This document shows, piece by piece, positions 11,717-22,176 of a stretch of 64,000 bases of DNA (position 1 is the first letter of the stretch; the number at the start of each line of letters is the position of its first letter). A program made the position numbers and the translations under genes. This stretch comes from Sternotherus odoratus (taxonomy: Eukaryota > Chordata > Testudines > Kinosternidae). Below the pieces are notes generated by a model. The model was not told the origin of the DNA. It saw only the letters and a list, made by a program, of their open reading frames with translations, and ran no database searches. The DNA lies in assembly GCA_032164245.1 (NCBI GenBank), contig JAVMKO010000001.1:247885644-247949643 (forward strand). Reading direction: 5' to 3'.

Positions 11717-12550
11717 TGTCAGGGTTCCCTCCCTACTCTAAACTCTGGGGTACAGATGTGGGGACCCGTATGAAAGACCCCCTAAACTTATATTCCACAA
11801 GCTTAGGTTAAAAAAGTTCCCCAGGGCACAAATTCCTTCCCTTGTCCTTGGATGATATTGCTGCTATCACCAAGTGATTTAGACAAAGATTCAGGAAAAG
11901 GACCACTTGGAGTTCCTATTTCCCCCCAAATCTCCCCAAACCCCTTCACTCCTTTTTCTGGGGAGGCTGGAGAATAATATCCCAAACAAAAGATTAACAA
12001 AGTGAGCATAGGTCAAATCCCTGATTCTTAGGACACTGAAAATCAATCAGGTTCTTAAAAGCAGAATTTTTTTTTTTAAGTAAAAGAATCACATCTGCAA
12101 AATCAGAATGGAAGATAATTTTACAGCATAATAAAAAGATTTTAAACACAGAGGGTTTCCCTCTAGGCCGAACTTCAAAGATACAAAAACAGGAATAAAC
12201 CTCCCTCTTAGCATAGGGAAAATTCACACGCTAAAATAAAAGATAATCTAACACATTTCCTTAATATTACTTACAATTCCTGTACTTTTAGATGTATTAT
12301 TTCAGTAGGATCTGGTTACCAGCTCGGTCTCTCTCTTTGTCCCCAAGAGAGAACAACACAAAGAGCACAAACAAAACTTCCCCTCACCCTAGATTTGAAA
12401 GTATCTTCTTTCCCCATTGGTCATTCTGGGTCAGGTGCCAACTATGTTAATTGAACTGATTAACTTCTTACAGGTAAGCGATTCTGTACCTCTGGCCAGG
12501 AGGGATTTTATATTACTGCATACATAAAGGAAGTTACCCTTCCCTCAAAA
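11717..12550 (-). mobile_element. LTR of an endogenous retrovirus-like element, antisense
   Basis: A roughly 830-bp block opens TGTCAGGGTTCCCTCCC and carries GGGGTACAGATGTGGGGACC and GAAAGACCCCCTAAACTTAT. It closes near GCCAGGAGGGATTTTATATT and TTACCCTTCCCT. I recognise this as a turtle-type LTR read from its 3' end, so the element is on the - strand. The far end has decayed, so no closing CA or target duplication can be read. No internal coding region adjoins it, which is consistent with a solo LTR. Confidence 0.55.
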
Positions 12551-14037
12551 AAGGCCCGAGGGTTCCCTGGAGGTGCTACTAATATAAACTGGTAGCATAT
12601 TGACTATTTTACTAATTGTACAAGTATAAAGGGCCATATTTTCCAGCCCTGCAATGGGAAATAGGTAATGTCATACCACAGCAACAGAAGCATTGGAAGT
12701 CATTATTCTTCAGCTATCTTCTGGAGACCACTGCAGCAAAATGGGGAGAGCAGCTGCCACATCATCCTTTAGGATCATACAGCAAGTTCTTCCTAGTATG
12801 TCTGGCAATTTTTGCCTAGACAATGTAGAAGGGAAGGAAAATGACCGTGGCACCACCATAGGCTAATGGCCTATGGATCATTATCAGGGAACAGTTTCTG
12901 TGCTTAGGAGAGTGCAAGTACTGAAGATATGGTCCACTGTCCCCATTCCCTACACAGGAACATGATAAAAGTGGAACACTCCTTGTATCTCCCTATCCCA
13001 CTCCACCTTGTGCAACAATGCAAGGGTCTGCCTTAGTATGGTTCCAAGTGCCAATTTTTTAAAAAAATGCATTGAGACATAAGAAAATATGAGCTACATG
13101 GAGTGGTGAAATGGGGCTATAAGTTAACAGCACTTTTCCAGCCTATTCTGTTTTCAGGAATTTACTGCCAAACATTCACAGAGGGCCATTTAGGGTGATG
13201 CTTATAAACACTGCATTCCTTTACATACACCGATAAATGAAACACCCTCAGTAGCCACAAGTCATGTAGCTTCTGACACTGGCCCCAGGTTCAGCCCCAT
13301 TTTCCATGTCTCCACCTCCCGGAGTCACGGCCCTACTCCTGGCCCAAGCTCTAGCGGGTGGGCACAGACGGGGATAAGAGGGGGTGCGAGGTAAAAAGGG
13401 CGGTTTGCAGTTTCGTTGGCTTTCAGCACCTCCACGATAAAAAGTGTTCCAGCGTCACTGTGCAACAAATAGACAGGGAAAGCACAAGGAAACAGTGAGA
13501 TAACACTAGCCCACATGATAAGCAGCAGTTACAGCACATCAGCTACCTAACTGCTCATTAGGGCCTCTGCCAAAGTTTTAAGAAGGCAGACAGACAAGAG
13601 GCTGCATCCTGGAAATGATAGAGAGGAACGCACTAAAAGATTTGGAAATAAATTTGGGTGTACCAATCCAGAGAGAGAGCAGAGTTAAGGCTAATGACCA
13701 TTTTGTGGAGCTAGGGCTGATGGTGGTGACAGAAAAGAACGAGGGGTGATAAAAGGATTGTCAGGAAAGATCAGTAGATGAGTTTGGGGCATGGTAAGTT
13801 TAAATTGATAGAAACCTATCTGTGAGATACCTGAGACATAGACCAAGATACAGATCAGAGGGAGAGAGGTCAGGAGGAAGGAGGTTAGATTCAAGAGTCA
13901 TAAATTTTAAGCGGTGTGATCAGGTACAACAACCAAAAGGGAGACTTTGACAATTAAATATGTATTAATTTAATCAGAAGCATCAGCCATAACTCAGTCT
14001 CCTTTCATCTGTTTAAGGAATTAAGGAAGTAGACTAA
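12551..14037. other. Non-coding stretch, nothing recognised
   Basis: No repeat or exon is recognised. A moderately GC-rich patch at about 13270-13480 could be an old insertion. Confidence 0.4.
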
Positions 14038-14387
14038 GGGTATGTCTTCACTACAACAGTAGGTTGATTTCCTTGCAGTCGATTTTTTAAAGCAGACTAT
14101 ATAGAGTCGATTTTGTGCGTCCCCACAAAGCACAGCAAGTCGGCAGTGTCTGTCCACACAACTGTGGCAAGCATCGACATAGCGAGTGGTGCACTGTGGG
14201 TAGCTATCCCACAGTTCCCGGAGTCCCCAGCAGGCACCATTTTGAGTGCTGCACTATGGGTTGGCATTTCATAATTTCGTGCCCTTTTTTCGCGCTGCTG
14301 ACACCATTTCGAGCAGTGCACCATGGGTAGGCATCCCATTATTCGCGCCCTTTCTCCACGCTGCGCTAACGCCATAGCACTGCAAGC

Positions 14388-15703
14388 ATGGAGCCCGCTG
14401 ATGCCACTGCTGCAGTACTAGCCATTGTGAAGACCTCACGCATTGTTGTGGAATTTATGCTGCATCATCTGCAGAGGAAGGCGATCCGGAGACAACTGCG
14501 CTTTCTGGAACCTAACGACAGTGATGAGGAGATGGACCTGGACGTGCACAGCAGTGACATGGACACTGACGTTTTTGGAAGTAGGGGGACCGGCAATCTG
14601 GCAAATTTGGTGGCAACGGGGCAGGCTCATGCTATGGAACGCTGATTCTGGGCCACGGAAACAAGCACTGACTGGTGGGATCACAGTGCTGCGGGTCTGG
14701 GATGACTCCCAGTGGTTCAGAAACTTCTGCATGCGTAAGGGCACATTCATGGAACTTTGTGACTTGCTTTCCCCGGCCCTCCGGCGCAAGAATACCAAAA
14801 TGAGAGCAGCCCTCACAGTTCAGAAGTGAGTGGTAATAGCCCTCTGGAAGCTTGCAACGCCAGACAGCTACCGGTCAGTCGCGAATCAGTGTGGGGTGGG
14901 TAAATCTACAGTGAGGTCTGCTGTGATGCACGTAAGCAGGGCAATTGTCGAGCAGCTGCTACCCAGGGTTATAAACCTTGGAAACCTGCAAGCTACAATA
15001 GACGGCTTTGCCGCGATGGGATTCCCTAACTGTGGTGGGGCTATAGATGGGACTCATATCCCTATCTTGGCACTGGACAACGTGACCGCAGAGTACAGAA
15101 ACCAGAAGGCCTATTATTCTATGGTCATGCAAGCACTGGTTGACCACAAGGGACGTTTCACCGACCTGTACGTGGGATGGCCGGGAAAGGTTCATGACGC
15201 TTGTGTTTTCAGGAACTCTAGGATATTTAGAAAGCTGCAGCAAGGAATTTTCTTCCCCAACAACAACATTTCTGTGGGGGTGTGTGGAAATGACGATCAT
15301 TATCCTTGGGGACCCAGCCTACCCCTTAATTCCCTGGCTTATGAAGCCCTACACAGGAGCCCTGGACGGGGGTCAGGAGCTGTTCAACTATAGGCTGAGC
15401 AAGTGCAGAATGGCAGTAGAGTGTGCATTTGGCCGCCTCAAGGGGCGATAGCGTTCATTACTCATTCGCTCAGACATCAGCGACAGAAAAGTGCCCATTG
15501 TTATTGCTGCTTGCTCTGTGCTCCACAATCTCTGTGAGAGCAAGGGGGAAATGTTTAAGGTGGGGTGAGAGGCAGAGGCAAATTTCCTGTCCACTGCTTA
15601 CCAGCAGCCAGACAGCAGGGAAAGTAGAAGAGCGCACCAGGAGGCGCTGTGCCTCAGAGACGCCTTGAAATCCAGTTTTATGAGTGCCCAAGATGGCGTT
15701 TGA
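14388..15703 (+). pseudogene. HARBI1-like Harbinger transposase, copy A
   Basis: DDE transposase of the PIF/Harbinger superfamily, which cuts and re-inserts the element. The start MEPADATAAV matches copy B. A helix-turn-helix-like stretch (SYRSVANQCGVGKSTV) precedes the catalytic core: the first Asp in GGAIDGTHIPI, the second in GKVHDACVF, the Glu in VECAFGRLKG. Breaks seen: TGA at 14643-14645 where B has Arg, a one-base deletion near 14692, TGA at 14827-14829, a one-base shift near 15275-15290, and stops after GRLKGR and in the C-terminal tail. The protein cannot be made. Many closely spaced breaks indicate an old copy. Confidence 0.9.
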
Positions 15704-16390
15704 AAACCCGCTCCCTTGCTCTGCTCAGCCCTAAGCCTGCCGTCCTTGCACCCTCTTTCCCTCCCCCCTCCCGACGCTTGCAGATGAAATAAATTCACTG
15801 TTTTAAAAATCTTGGTTTCTTTATTGCTTCATCACAAATACAAATACGGGGATCACTGGCAAGGTAGCCCAGAAGGGGTAGGTGAGGAGGGAAACCAGCA
15901 GTCGCAGTGGTGGAGGAGCGGGCAGAGGAGGGGGGAGAGGGGCCAAGACACATCAGCTTTTAAAAGTTTTTAGATAAACTCATCCTGCTGCTGCTGCTTG
16001 TGCTGGCTTGTCGGGTAGAGTGGGTCGGTCCCCAGAGCTTCCCCCCCTGGGTTCTCACCCCGCGTTTGGGTGGGGAATCTATGGGACTTGGGGAGGAGGG
16101 GAGGTGGTTACACAGAGGCTGTAGAGGCGATCTTTGGTCCTGCTGAAGCTCCACCAGACACCGGAGCATGTCGCTTTGGTCCTCCATTATCCGCAGCAGC
16201 GCATCCATCCGCCTTTCTTCGCGCTCCTGCCGCCTTTCTTCACGCTCCTGCCACTTTTCTTCATGCTTTTCTGCTGCAGCTCTTGACTCTTGCCTTGACT
16301 GTAGCAATCTTTCCCTCATTCACTCTGCCGAGCCCCCTCCCCCCCCCCCCCCGCGTGGCTCCAGTGAACCGTGAACTGCAAAAACAAACC

Positions 16391-16507
16391 AAAAATCCCT
16401 GCCTGCTCTTGCTACCGGCTGGCTGGGGGGAGGGGGGTTGGCGCGCTGGGTCTTCTTTGGAAGCAGCCGCGAGCAGCCAAACTAAAAATCCCTGCCTGCT
16501 CTTGCTA
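16391..16507 (+). repeat. 93-bp-spaced direct repeat upstream of ORF3, copy A
   Basis: AAAATCCCTGCCTGCTCTTG occurs at about 16391-16414 and again at 16484-16507, just before the third ORF. Copy B has a related direct repeat with about 90-bp period in the equivalent place (51712-51831). Confidence 0.8.
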
Positions 16508-16845
16508 TGGGATGGGAAAGATTGGGATACATCTGTCTCCCTACTAATTACAGTCCGTATTTCAAACAGGCAACCATGAATGACATCACTCTGCTTAGAA
16601 TTTCTCAGAGAGATAGAGAACGCATGTTGCTAGAATGTCTCCAAAGTCCTCGTCCATTTGCCACGATGCTGTGCTACTCAATGATACCAGACTATTTACT
16701 AATTTCATGGCGTGGAATGGTTTCCTATCACAGAGGACCAGATAAGGTGGCTCTCCCCAGAAATCTGTTGCATAAGGTTCATCGCTACTTGCTCAAAAGT
16801 TTCATGGAAATGTCCATAGAGGATTTCCGCTCCATACCAGAGTAA
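16507..16845 (+). pseudogene. Third Harbinger ORF (ORF3), copy A
   Basis: An open frame of 112 residues has its 92-residue core (from QATMNDITLLRIS to EDFRSIPE) about 75 percent identical by eye to the ORF at 51315-51695 in copy B. Many of the changes are conservative (L/M, I/V, Y/F). It lies on the transposase strand, inside the region that is the intron of the Myb-like gene. A TACTAAT branch-like site and TTTCAAACAG just upstream look like a 3' splice site, so it may be an exon starting at 16570 in phase 0. The stop at 16843-16845 replaces a Tyr codon of copy B; six codons later the next stop lines up with B. I recognise no protein family. Confidence 0.6.
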
Positions 16846-17984
16846 ACTGAAAAACTGTTTCAGTAAAAAAAGGGAGCAGCAATGAATGCATGACAAGTCC
16901 TTAGGGCAAGTTAATCATTAATAAATGCTTCCTTTAAAAATCACGAGTCATCTAATCCCTAAAAAAAGCACACTCACCAGAGGTCCCTTCGCCGGTTGGG
17001 GTAGCAGAAGCTTGGGATGGCTGTGAGGGTAATGGCTCCAGGGTGATAAACAGCTCCTGGCTGTCTGCTAACAGGGTTTCTCGGCTTGCCTCGTGCTGCT
17101 CCGTGATATTTCCGTCCTCATCACCTTTGTCGTCATCTGAATCCTCCTCAGGCCTGATGATTATCCCATGGGTGGAGTCCACGGAGACCGGTGCAATGGT
17201 GGTGGGGGCGCCCCCCATTATCTGATTCAGTTCATGGTAGAACTGGCATGTCCCTGGCGGGCCCCCCGAGTGTCCGTTTGCCTCTTTGGCTTTCTGGAAC
17301 ACTTGCCTCAGCTCCTTAATTTTCACACGGCACTGTTGGGCATCCCTGTTATGGCCCCTTTCCAGCATGGCCTTGGAGACTCTGGCAAACGTGTTGGCAT
17401 TCCGTTTGTTGTTACGGAGTTCCAACATCACGGATTCCTCTCCCCAGATAGCGATCAGATCCAACACCTCACGCGTGGACCATGCTGGAGTTCTTTTCCT
17501 CTGGTTGGTCTCCTGTGCTGCTGAGCTCTGCATGGCGTCTTGTGATGCTGAGCTCTGCATGGCAGCTTGTGCTGCTGATCTCTGAATGGCAACTGACCTG
17601 TGCAGGTGAGCTCGCCACGCTGACCAAACAGGAAATGCAATTCAAATGTTCCCGGGTCTTTTCCTGTCTACCTGGTCAGAGCAGCGAGCTGAGAGTGCTG
17701 TCCAGAGCGGTCACAGTGGAGCAGTGAGGCTGTCCAGAGCGGTCAGAATGGAGCATTGTGGGACAGCCTCTGGAGGCCAATAACGTCCCATGCGTCCTCA
17801 CTACTCCACAATCGACCCAGAGAGGTCAATTTCAGCGCTACTCCTCTTGCTAGGGAGGAGTACATAAATCAATTTTTGAGGGCCCTTAAAATCGATGCAA
17901 ATGGCATCCGTGTGAGGACGGATACAGGTTTGTTCCGACTTAACGACGCTAAAGTCGACGTTAAGCTGTAGTGGGGACCAGTCC

Positions 17985-20390
17985 TAGACTAAGGGACAGC
18001 AAAAAGGCATTTGTGTTCTAGGTAGATTTCAAATTACAAAGTCAGCCTTTGACAACAGCATTTCAGAACTCTGCAAATGTAACATTAGGGAGGTTATTGG
18101 AGAGCAAAGGGACCAGCTACTGGTGTTAAAAAGGCACAAACAAAATTTTGATTGTATTTCTGAGATTTTCTAGGTATAAGTGTTTAAATAGCACACACAA
18201 TTCTATTATAAATGGTTTGTGCCATTTGTAATTGACAGTAGGTTAATTTGGTAGATGCTCCCATCCCCGAAGCACTTCAGAAGTCCACTTATTTTTCCCT
18301 CTCAGCGGCTCTATGGTGTATCTTAAGACACATTGAGTCCTGAGATTTTTGCTCTCCTCCCCACAGAAAGTAGAAGGAGATCTGCATATCTTCCTGCATC
18401 TGGAAGCTGAGTCCCAGCACCCATCCCCCTTCTCTCAAACACTATGCCTGTGCAGGTTGAGTGCACAAATCTGGGCTGTCCCAATCACATGCAAGCTTTC
18501 CTGGGTTTGCAATGGGTTGATCTAGTATATCCCTCAGGCCCTTGGGTCAGGAATTCTTACCCTTCTTCTTTGGCCCAGCTCCTGTTGGATGTCTTGGGTG
18601 CTTAGGTTAAGTAGACCTTTGGAGTGCTGAGGGCCACCTTTCTGGATCCTCCTGAAAAGATCCCTGTTCAGGGTTGCTGGGAAAACACTTTATTTTGTAA
18701 ATTGCAGGTTGGAACCCATAGGGGATGCTGCTTATAGGGTCCCAAAATAGGATGGGGGAATATAAGTATTAAGCATTACATAAATTAGAGGGGCTGGAAG
18801 GCATTTTGATCTACTCATCACCCTGTCACCAATATAAAAACATATTTGGCCAAATTCTGCTTTCCCCCCAAGAGTTTTTCTAATACTTCTAAAAGTCTAG
18901 TCATAGGCAAGGTAAGGAGAATTTGGCTACTGTGAGAATTGCCAAGCCAGAGTAGACCAAATGACCATCTAATCCAGTATTCTGTTTCCTACAATAGGCA
19001 ATGCCAGAGACTTTGGAGATAGATGTCAAACCCACATAGTGTACCTTTTAGTGCCGTACTGCACTGCAGGCAGAGATTTCTCCGAGACTAACTCTGATTG
19101 CATTATAGCTGAAAATATAAAGTTCCCCATGCATAGTCTATTTATTTGTTGAATTCACTATACATTGTTTTTGTTTTGTTTTGTTTTGTTTTCATCCTGG
19201 AAAGGCAGATGCCCTGAAGGGTTGAATAGGCTGAGCATACATATGTAGAACTTAGAAACAGTCGCTCTCATTAAGCAATGAAAATTGTCAGCATAGCACA
19301 GGAATGAAAGAACATGACATTGCTAGTCTTATATACACAGATGATTAGAAAGATATAAAGTAGCTGACCTAGACAGCTAATAAATATAGCATAAAAACCA
19401 CAATATTTTCTTCTTCTTTTTTTTAATTCTGACCCATTTTTTGTTTCCCCTAATTGCCTTACAGTTGTATCCTGAGTTTGTGTATTGGTTACATCTATTA
19501 TTCCAATGTCAGTATCTCCTAGTTATTTGTTAAATTTAGTAAGAATTTTTTTCTATTGGATTGGATTTAGTTCCTCTTGGAAAAGTGGATGCCCTGAAGA
19601 GTTGAGTAGGGTAAACAAAGCATGCATATGTACTGCAGAAACTTACACACAGTCTGCATCTCACTAAAGAATGAAAATTGCCAGTATGAAAGGGGGAAAT
19701 AAGTCACTGTTATTCTTATTTACACTCATCATTTAAAACCAGGGCCAGATTCCCTGATTTTTTAAATTGGGTTTCTGCTGGCATAACTCCAGAAAATTCA
19801 GAGTTAAACTGGCATAAACCTTGGCTAAGAGGAGTACATAAAGGTTGAAATAATCACAGTAGAACGTTTTCCTTGTTTTGCTGTTTCATTCTTTGATAAC
19901 TTTTTCCAGTGTATAGACCATATGCAGCTCGCTTTACTCAACTCACATAAGTCTGAGGTCTAGATGCTCACAATGGTACTTTCTGGCCTTGAAATCTAAG
20001 AAATAGCCCTATTGGCTGAAGGTTGTAGATAAGGAAAGCAGGATTCTAACCTTTGTCAAGTTTTGCTTATTATGAAGGACCCAAAAAGAAACAAACCTAA
20101 AATGTTAAATATTTTTATTTCATTTTCCATTTTTAGATCAAAGCTGTTAAATTTTCCATGCACTAGAAATTCTATGTACAAATTTTACCACTTCCCCATT
20201 GTGCATCTTGTCACTCTTTCCAAAGCTATAAATTGTCAGCCTCTTAGTATTTGTGCTACTTTTTAAAAAAGTAATTTAATTTTAGGTGCAACTATGGTGC
20301 TTGCCCTTCAGAAAAAGTAAATTGAGAGGCATTATTTTTGCCATAAAGGTATTATCTTTTTCTCCTACCAAGTGAGTAGTTAAATAAATA
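17985..20390. other. Non-coding stretch with CR1 scrap and local duplication
   Basis: Around 18940-19040 the text CCAGAGTAGACCAAATGACC and CCAGTATTCTGTTTCC resembles an antisense CR1 3' end. A (TTTTG)n run lies at about 19166-19192. A diverged local duplication has its own entry. Confidence 0.4.
19130..19740. repeat. Diverged tandem segmental duplication
   Basis: The stretch 19199-19315 (GATGCCCTGAAGGGTTGA, CATACATATGTAGAACTTAG, AATGAAAATTGTCAGCAT) recurs at 19578-19690 with the same order of phrases and about 380-bp spacing. Weaker similarity extends to both sides. Confidence 0.75.
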
Positions 20391-21110
20391 GAATCAGAAA
20401 GGTATCCGTGTTAATCTGGAATAGCAGAAGTGACAAAGAGTCCTGTGGCACCTTAAAGACTAACTAAAGTATTGAAGCATAAGCTTTCGTGGGCTTCGTC
20501 GGATGCAAGCAGTGGAAGTGTCCAGGGGCAGGTATAAATAAGTAGGCAAGAACCAGGTTGGAGATAACAAGGTTAGTCCAATCAGGCTGAACCAGCTTGT
20601 TATCTCTAATCAGGGAGGCTGAGGCATTTCTCTAGCAACTGAACTGGAGGTGTGAACTCCGAGAGAGGAGAAACTGCCCCTGTAATTAGCGAGCCATTCA
20701 AAATCTTTGTTCAATCCCAGATTGATGGCATCAAATTTGCAAATGAATTGCAGCTCTGCAATTTCTCTTTGCAGTCTGGTCTTGAAGTTTTTTTGCTACA
20801 AGATACTGACCTTTAAATCTTTAATTGTGTGTCCAGGCAGATTGAAGTGTTCTCCTACAGGTTTTTGTATATTGCCATTCCTGATATCTGATTTGTGTCC
20901 ATTTATCCTTTTTCGTAGGGAGTGTCCAGTTTGGCCGATGTATATAGCAGAGGGACATTGTTGGCACATAATGGCATATATTACATTGGTAGATGTGCAG
21001 GTGAATGAACCAGTGATGGTGTGGCTGATCTGGTTAGGTCATGTGATGGTGTTGCTGGTGTAGATATGTGGGCAGAGTTGGAATCAAGGTTTGTTGCATT
21101 TACAATATGT
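20391..21110 (-). mobile_element. Penelope-like retroelement (PLE) with GIY-YIG endonuclease remnant
   Basis: The + strand begins with the PLE terminal phrase GAATCAGAAAGGTATCCGTG. It continues with CCTGTGGCACCTTAAAGAC and AAGCATAAGCTTTCGTGGGC, both also found in the palindromes at 24.7 and 49.2 kb. Reading the - strand, 21005 to 20880 encodes VIYAIMC, then YIGQTGHSLRKRINGHKSDI. This is the GIY-YIG nuclease signature that PLEs carry after their reverse transcriptase. Upstream TGA codons in the same frame show decay. The reverse-transcriptase part is missing (5' truncation near 21110). The Neptune-type assignment is inferred. Confidence 0.75.
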
Positions 21111-21249
21111 GTATCATGCTTAAGGTTTTATTTCCCTTTTAGTGGACAAATATTTTTTCCTTCCCTAAGGTAAAAAGACATTCATAAAATGTACTCATAT
21201 ACACAAATATACACACAAATACACATATATAAATAAAACTATTTATGTA

Positions 21250-21386
21250 CCCTGTTTCCCCGAAAGTAAGACATCCCCCGAAAATAAGACGTACTTCCAG
21301 TTTTGCCTCTCGCTGTAATATAATGTAATGTAATTTTGGGAGCAAAAATTAATATAAGACACTGTCTTATTTTCGGGGAAACACGG
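21250..21386. mobile_element. Mariner/Tc1-type MITE
   Basis: A 137-bp element has terminal inverted repeats CCCTGTTTCCCCGAAAGTAA and, reading inward from the right, CCGTGTTTCCCCGAAAATAA. It is flanked by TA on both sides (21248-21249 and 21387-21388), the target duplication of Tc1/mariner. It has no coding capacity. Confidence 0.8.
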
Positions 21387-21529
21387 TATATATACAGGGT
21401 TCATTTCTGATAGACCTTTATGTGACTGCAGAGAAGTGGGGAAGTATGCAAGGACATTCCCTCCCTTGTATATACTATGCACGGACTCGACAGATCTTCC
21501 CATAGCCATATGGGTAAGTCCCTACAAAG

Positions 21530-21835
21530 TTCATGGTCCATTTTGGTAAATTTCATTGTCATTGGATTTTTAAAAATTGTAAATTTCATGATTTCAGTTA
21601 TTTACATCTGAAATTTCATGGTGTTGTAATTCTAGGACTCCTGACCCCAAAAGGAATTGTTGGAAGAGAGGTGCAAAGTTATTGTAGAGGGGTTGCGGTA
21701 TTGCTACCTTCATTTTTGTACTGCTGGTGGTGGTGGTGTGGCCTTCAGAGCTGGAGAGCAGTGGCTGATGGCTACATAGAAGTATGGATAGCATGGTATG
21801 GTATTGCCAGCCTGTGATGTTTCCCTCTGTTGTTA
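21530..21835. mobile_element. Interspersed repeat related to the 29.4-30.05 kb element
   Basis: Contains TTTGGTAAATTTCATTGTCA and CATGGTATGGTATTG, plus a GGTGGTGGTGGTG stretch and AGCTGGAGAGCAGTGGCTG. The last phrases recur at 29700-29830, so the two share a family, probably hAT-like. The ends here are not clear. Confidence 0.45.
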
Positions 21836-22054
21836 TCTCGTCTGATAATCTGCTAGGTCACTCCAATCCTTGACTCTGGGAGGCAACCTTACACTACTCT
21901 CCTCTGAGAACCCCCATTCCTGGGCTATTCACACACAGCCTCTGGCATGTAAGATGCTCCTTGTGTTGTGAAATCAAATTATGCTAGCCAATATCTCTGG
22001 TCCCAGACACAACCTTAGGAACCTCTGTCTTGCAGTGTCCAGTTATGCCTTTTG

Positions 22055-22176
22055 GCGAGCTGGAGTTCCGGAGTCGACGGGGGCGCCGCTGGCGATCGAT
22101 TTATCATGTCTTGACAAGACGCGATAAATCGATCGCCAAAAGATAGATCCTTCCCCACTGTAGTGAAGACAAGCCC
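22055..22176. mobile_element. MITE fragment with Harbinger-like right end
   Basis: GAGCTGGAGTTCCGGAGTCG followed by the palindrome GCGATCGATTTAT...ATAAATCGATCGC and the end GTAGTGAAGACAAGCCC matches the right half of the complete copy at 27155-27437. The reverse complement of the end, GGGCTTGTCTTCACTAC, resembles the Harbinger termini. Confidence 0.75.

Larger units (their letters stand above)
15957..17560 (-). pseudogene. Myb/SANT-like protein of Harbinger, copy A
   Basis: Harbinger elements usually carry a second gene for a Myb/SANT-like DNA-binding protein that works with the transposase. Exon 1 runs 17560 to 16978 (start MQSSASQDAM). It has a trihelix-type domain beginning TPAWSTREVLDLIAIWG and containing CRVKIKELRQVFQKAKE, then an acidic stretch. 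It ends at a GTGAGT donor in the same phase as copy B. Exon 2 (about 16319-15957) encodes a charged coiled coil (EREERRQEREERRMDALLRIMEDQSDMLR). The 5' part of exon 2 and its acceptor are replaced by a poly-G tract (C-run at about 16333-16351 on +), so splicing is probably lost. Confidence 0.8.
14038..17984 (+). mobile_element. PIF/Harbinger DNA transposon, copy A (decayed)
   Basis: The left end GGGTATGTCTTCACTACA and the reverse complement of the right end, GGACTGGTCCCCACTACA, agree at 12 of 18 positions. The element carries a HARBI1-like transposase on +, a Myb/SANT-like gene on -, and a third ORF on + between them. Poly(A) signals of the two convergent genes sit close together (AATAAA on + at 15788-15793, on - at 15825-15820). 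It is flanked by TAGACTAA at 14030-14037 and 17985-17992, longer than the 3-bp duplication expected of Harbinger. Stops and frameshifts show it is inactive. Copy B (50230-54855) is its relative in inverse orientation. Confidence 0.9.

Noticed and set aside
14959..15300. 113-codon open frame on - across the copy A transposase
   Set aside because: Mirror frame of the transposase DDE region; the + strand encodes the conserved catalytic motifs.
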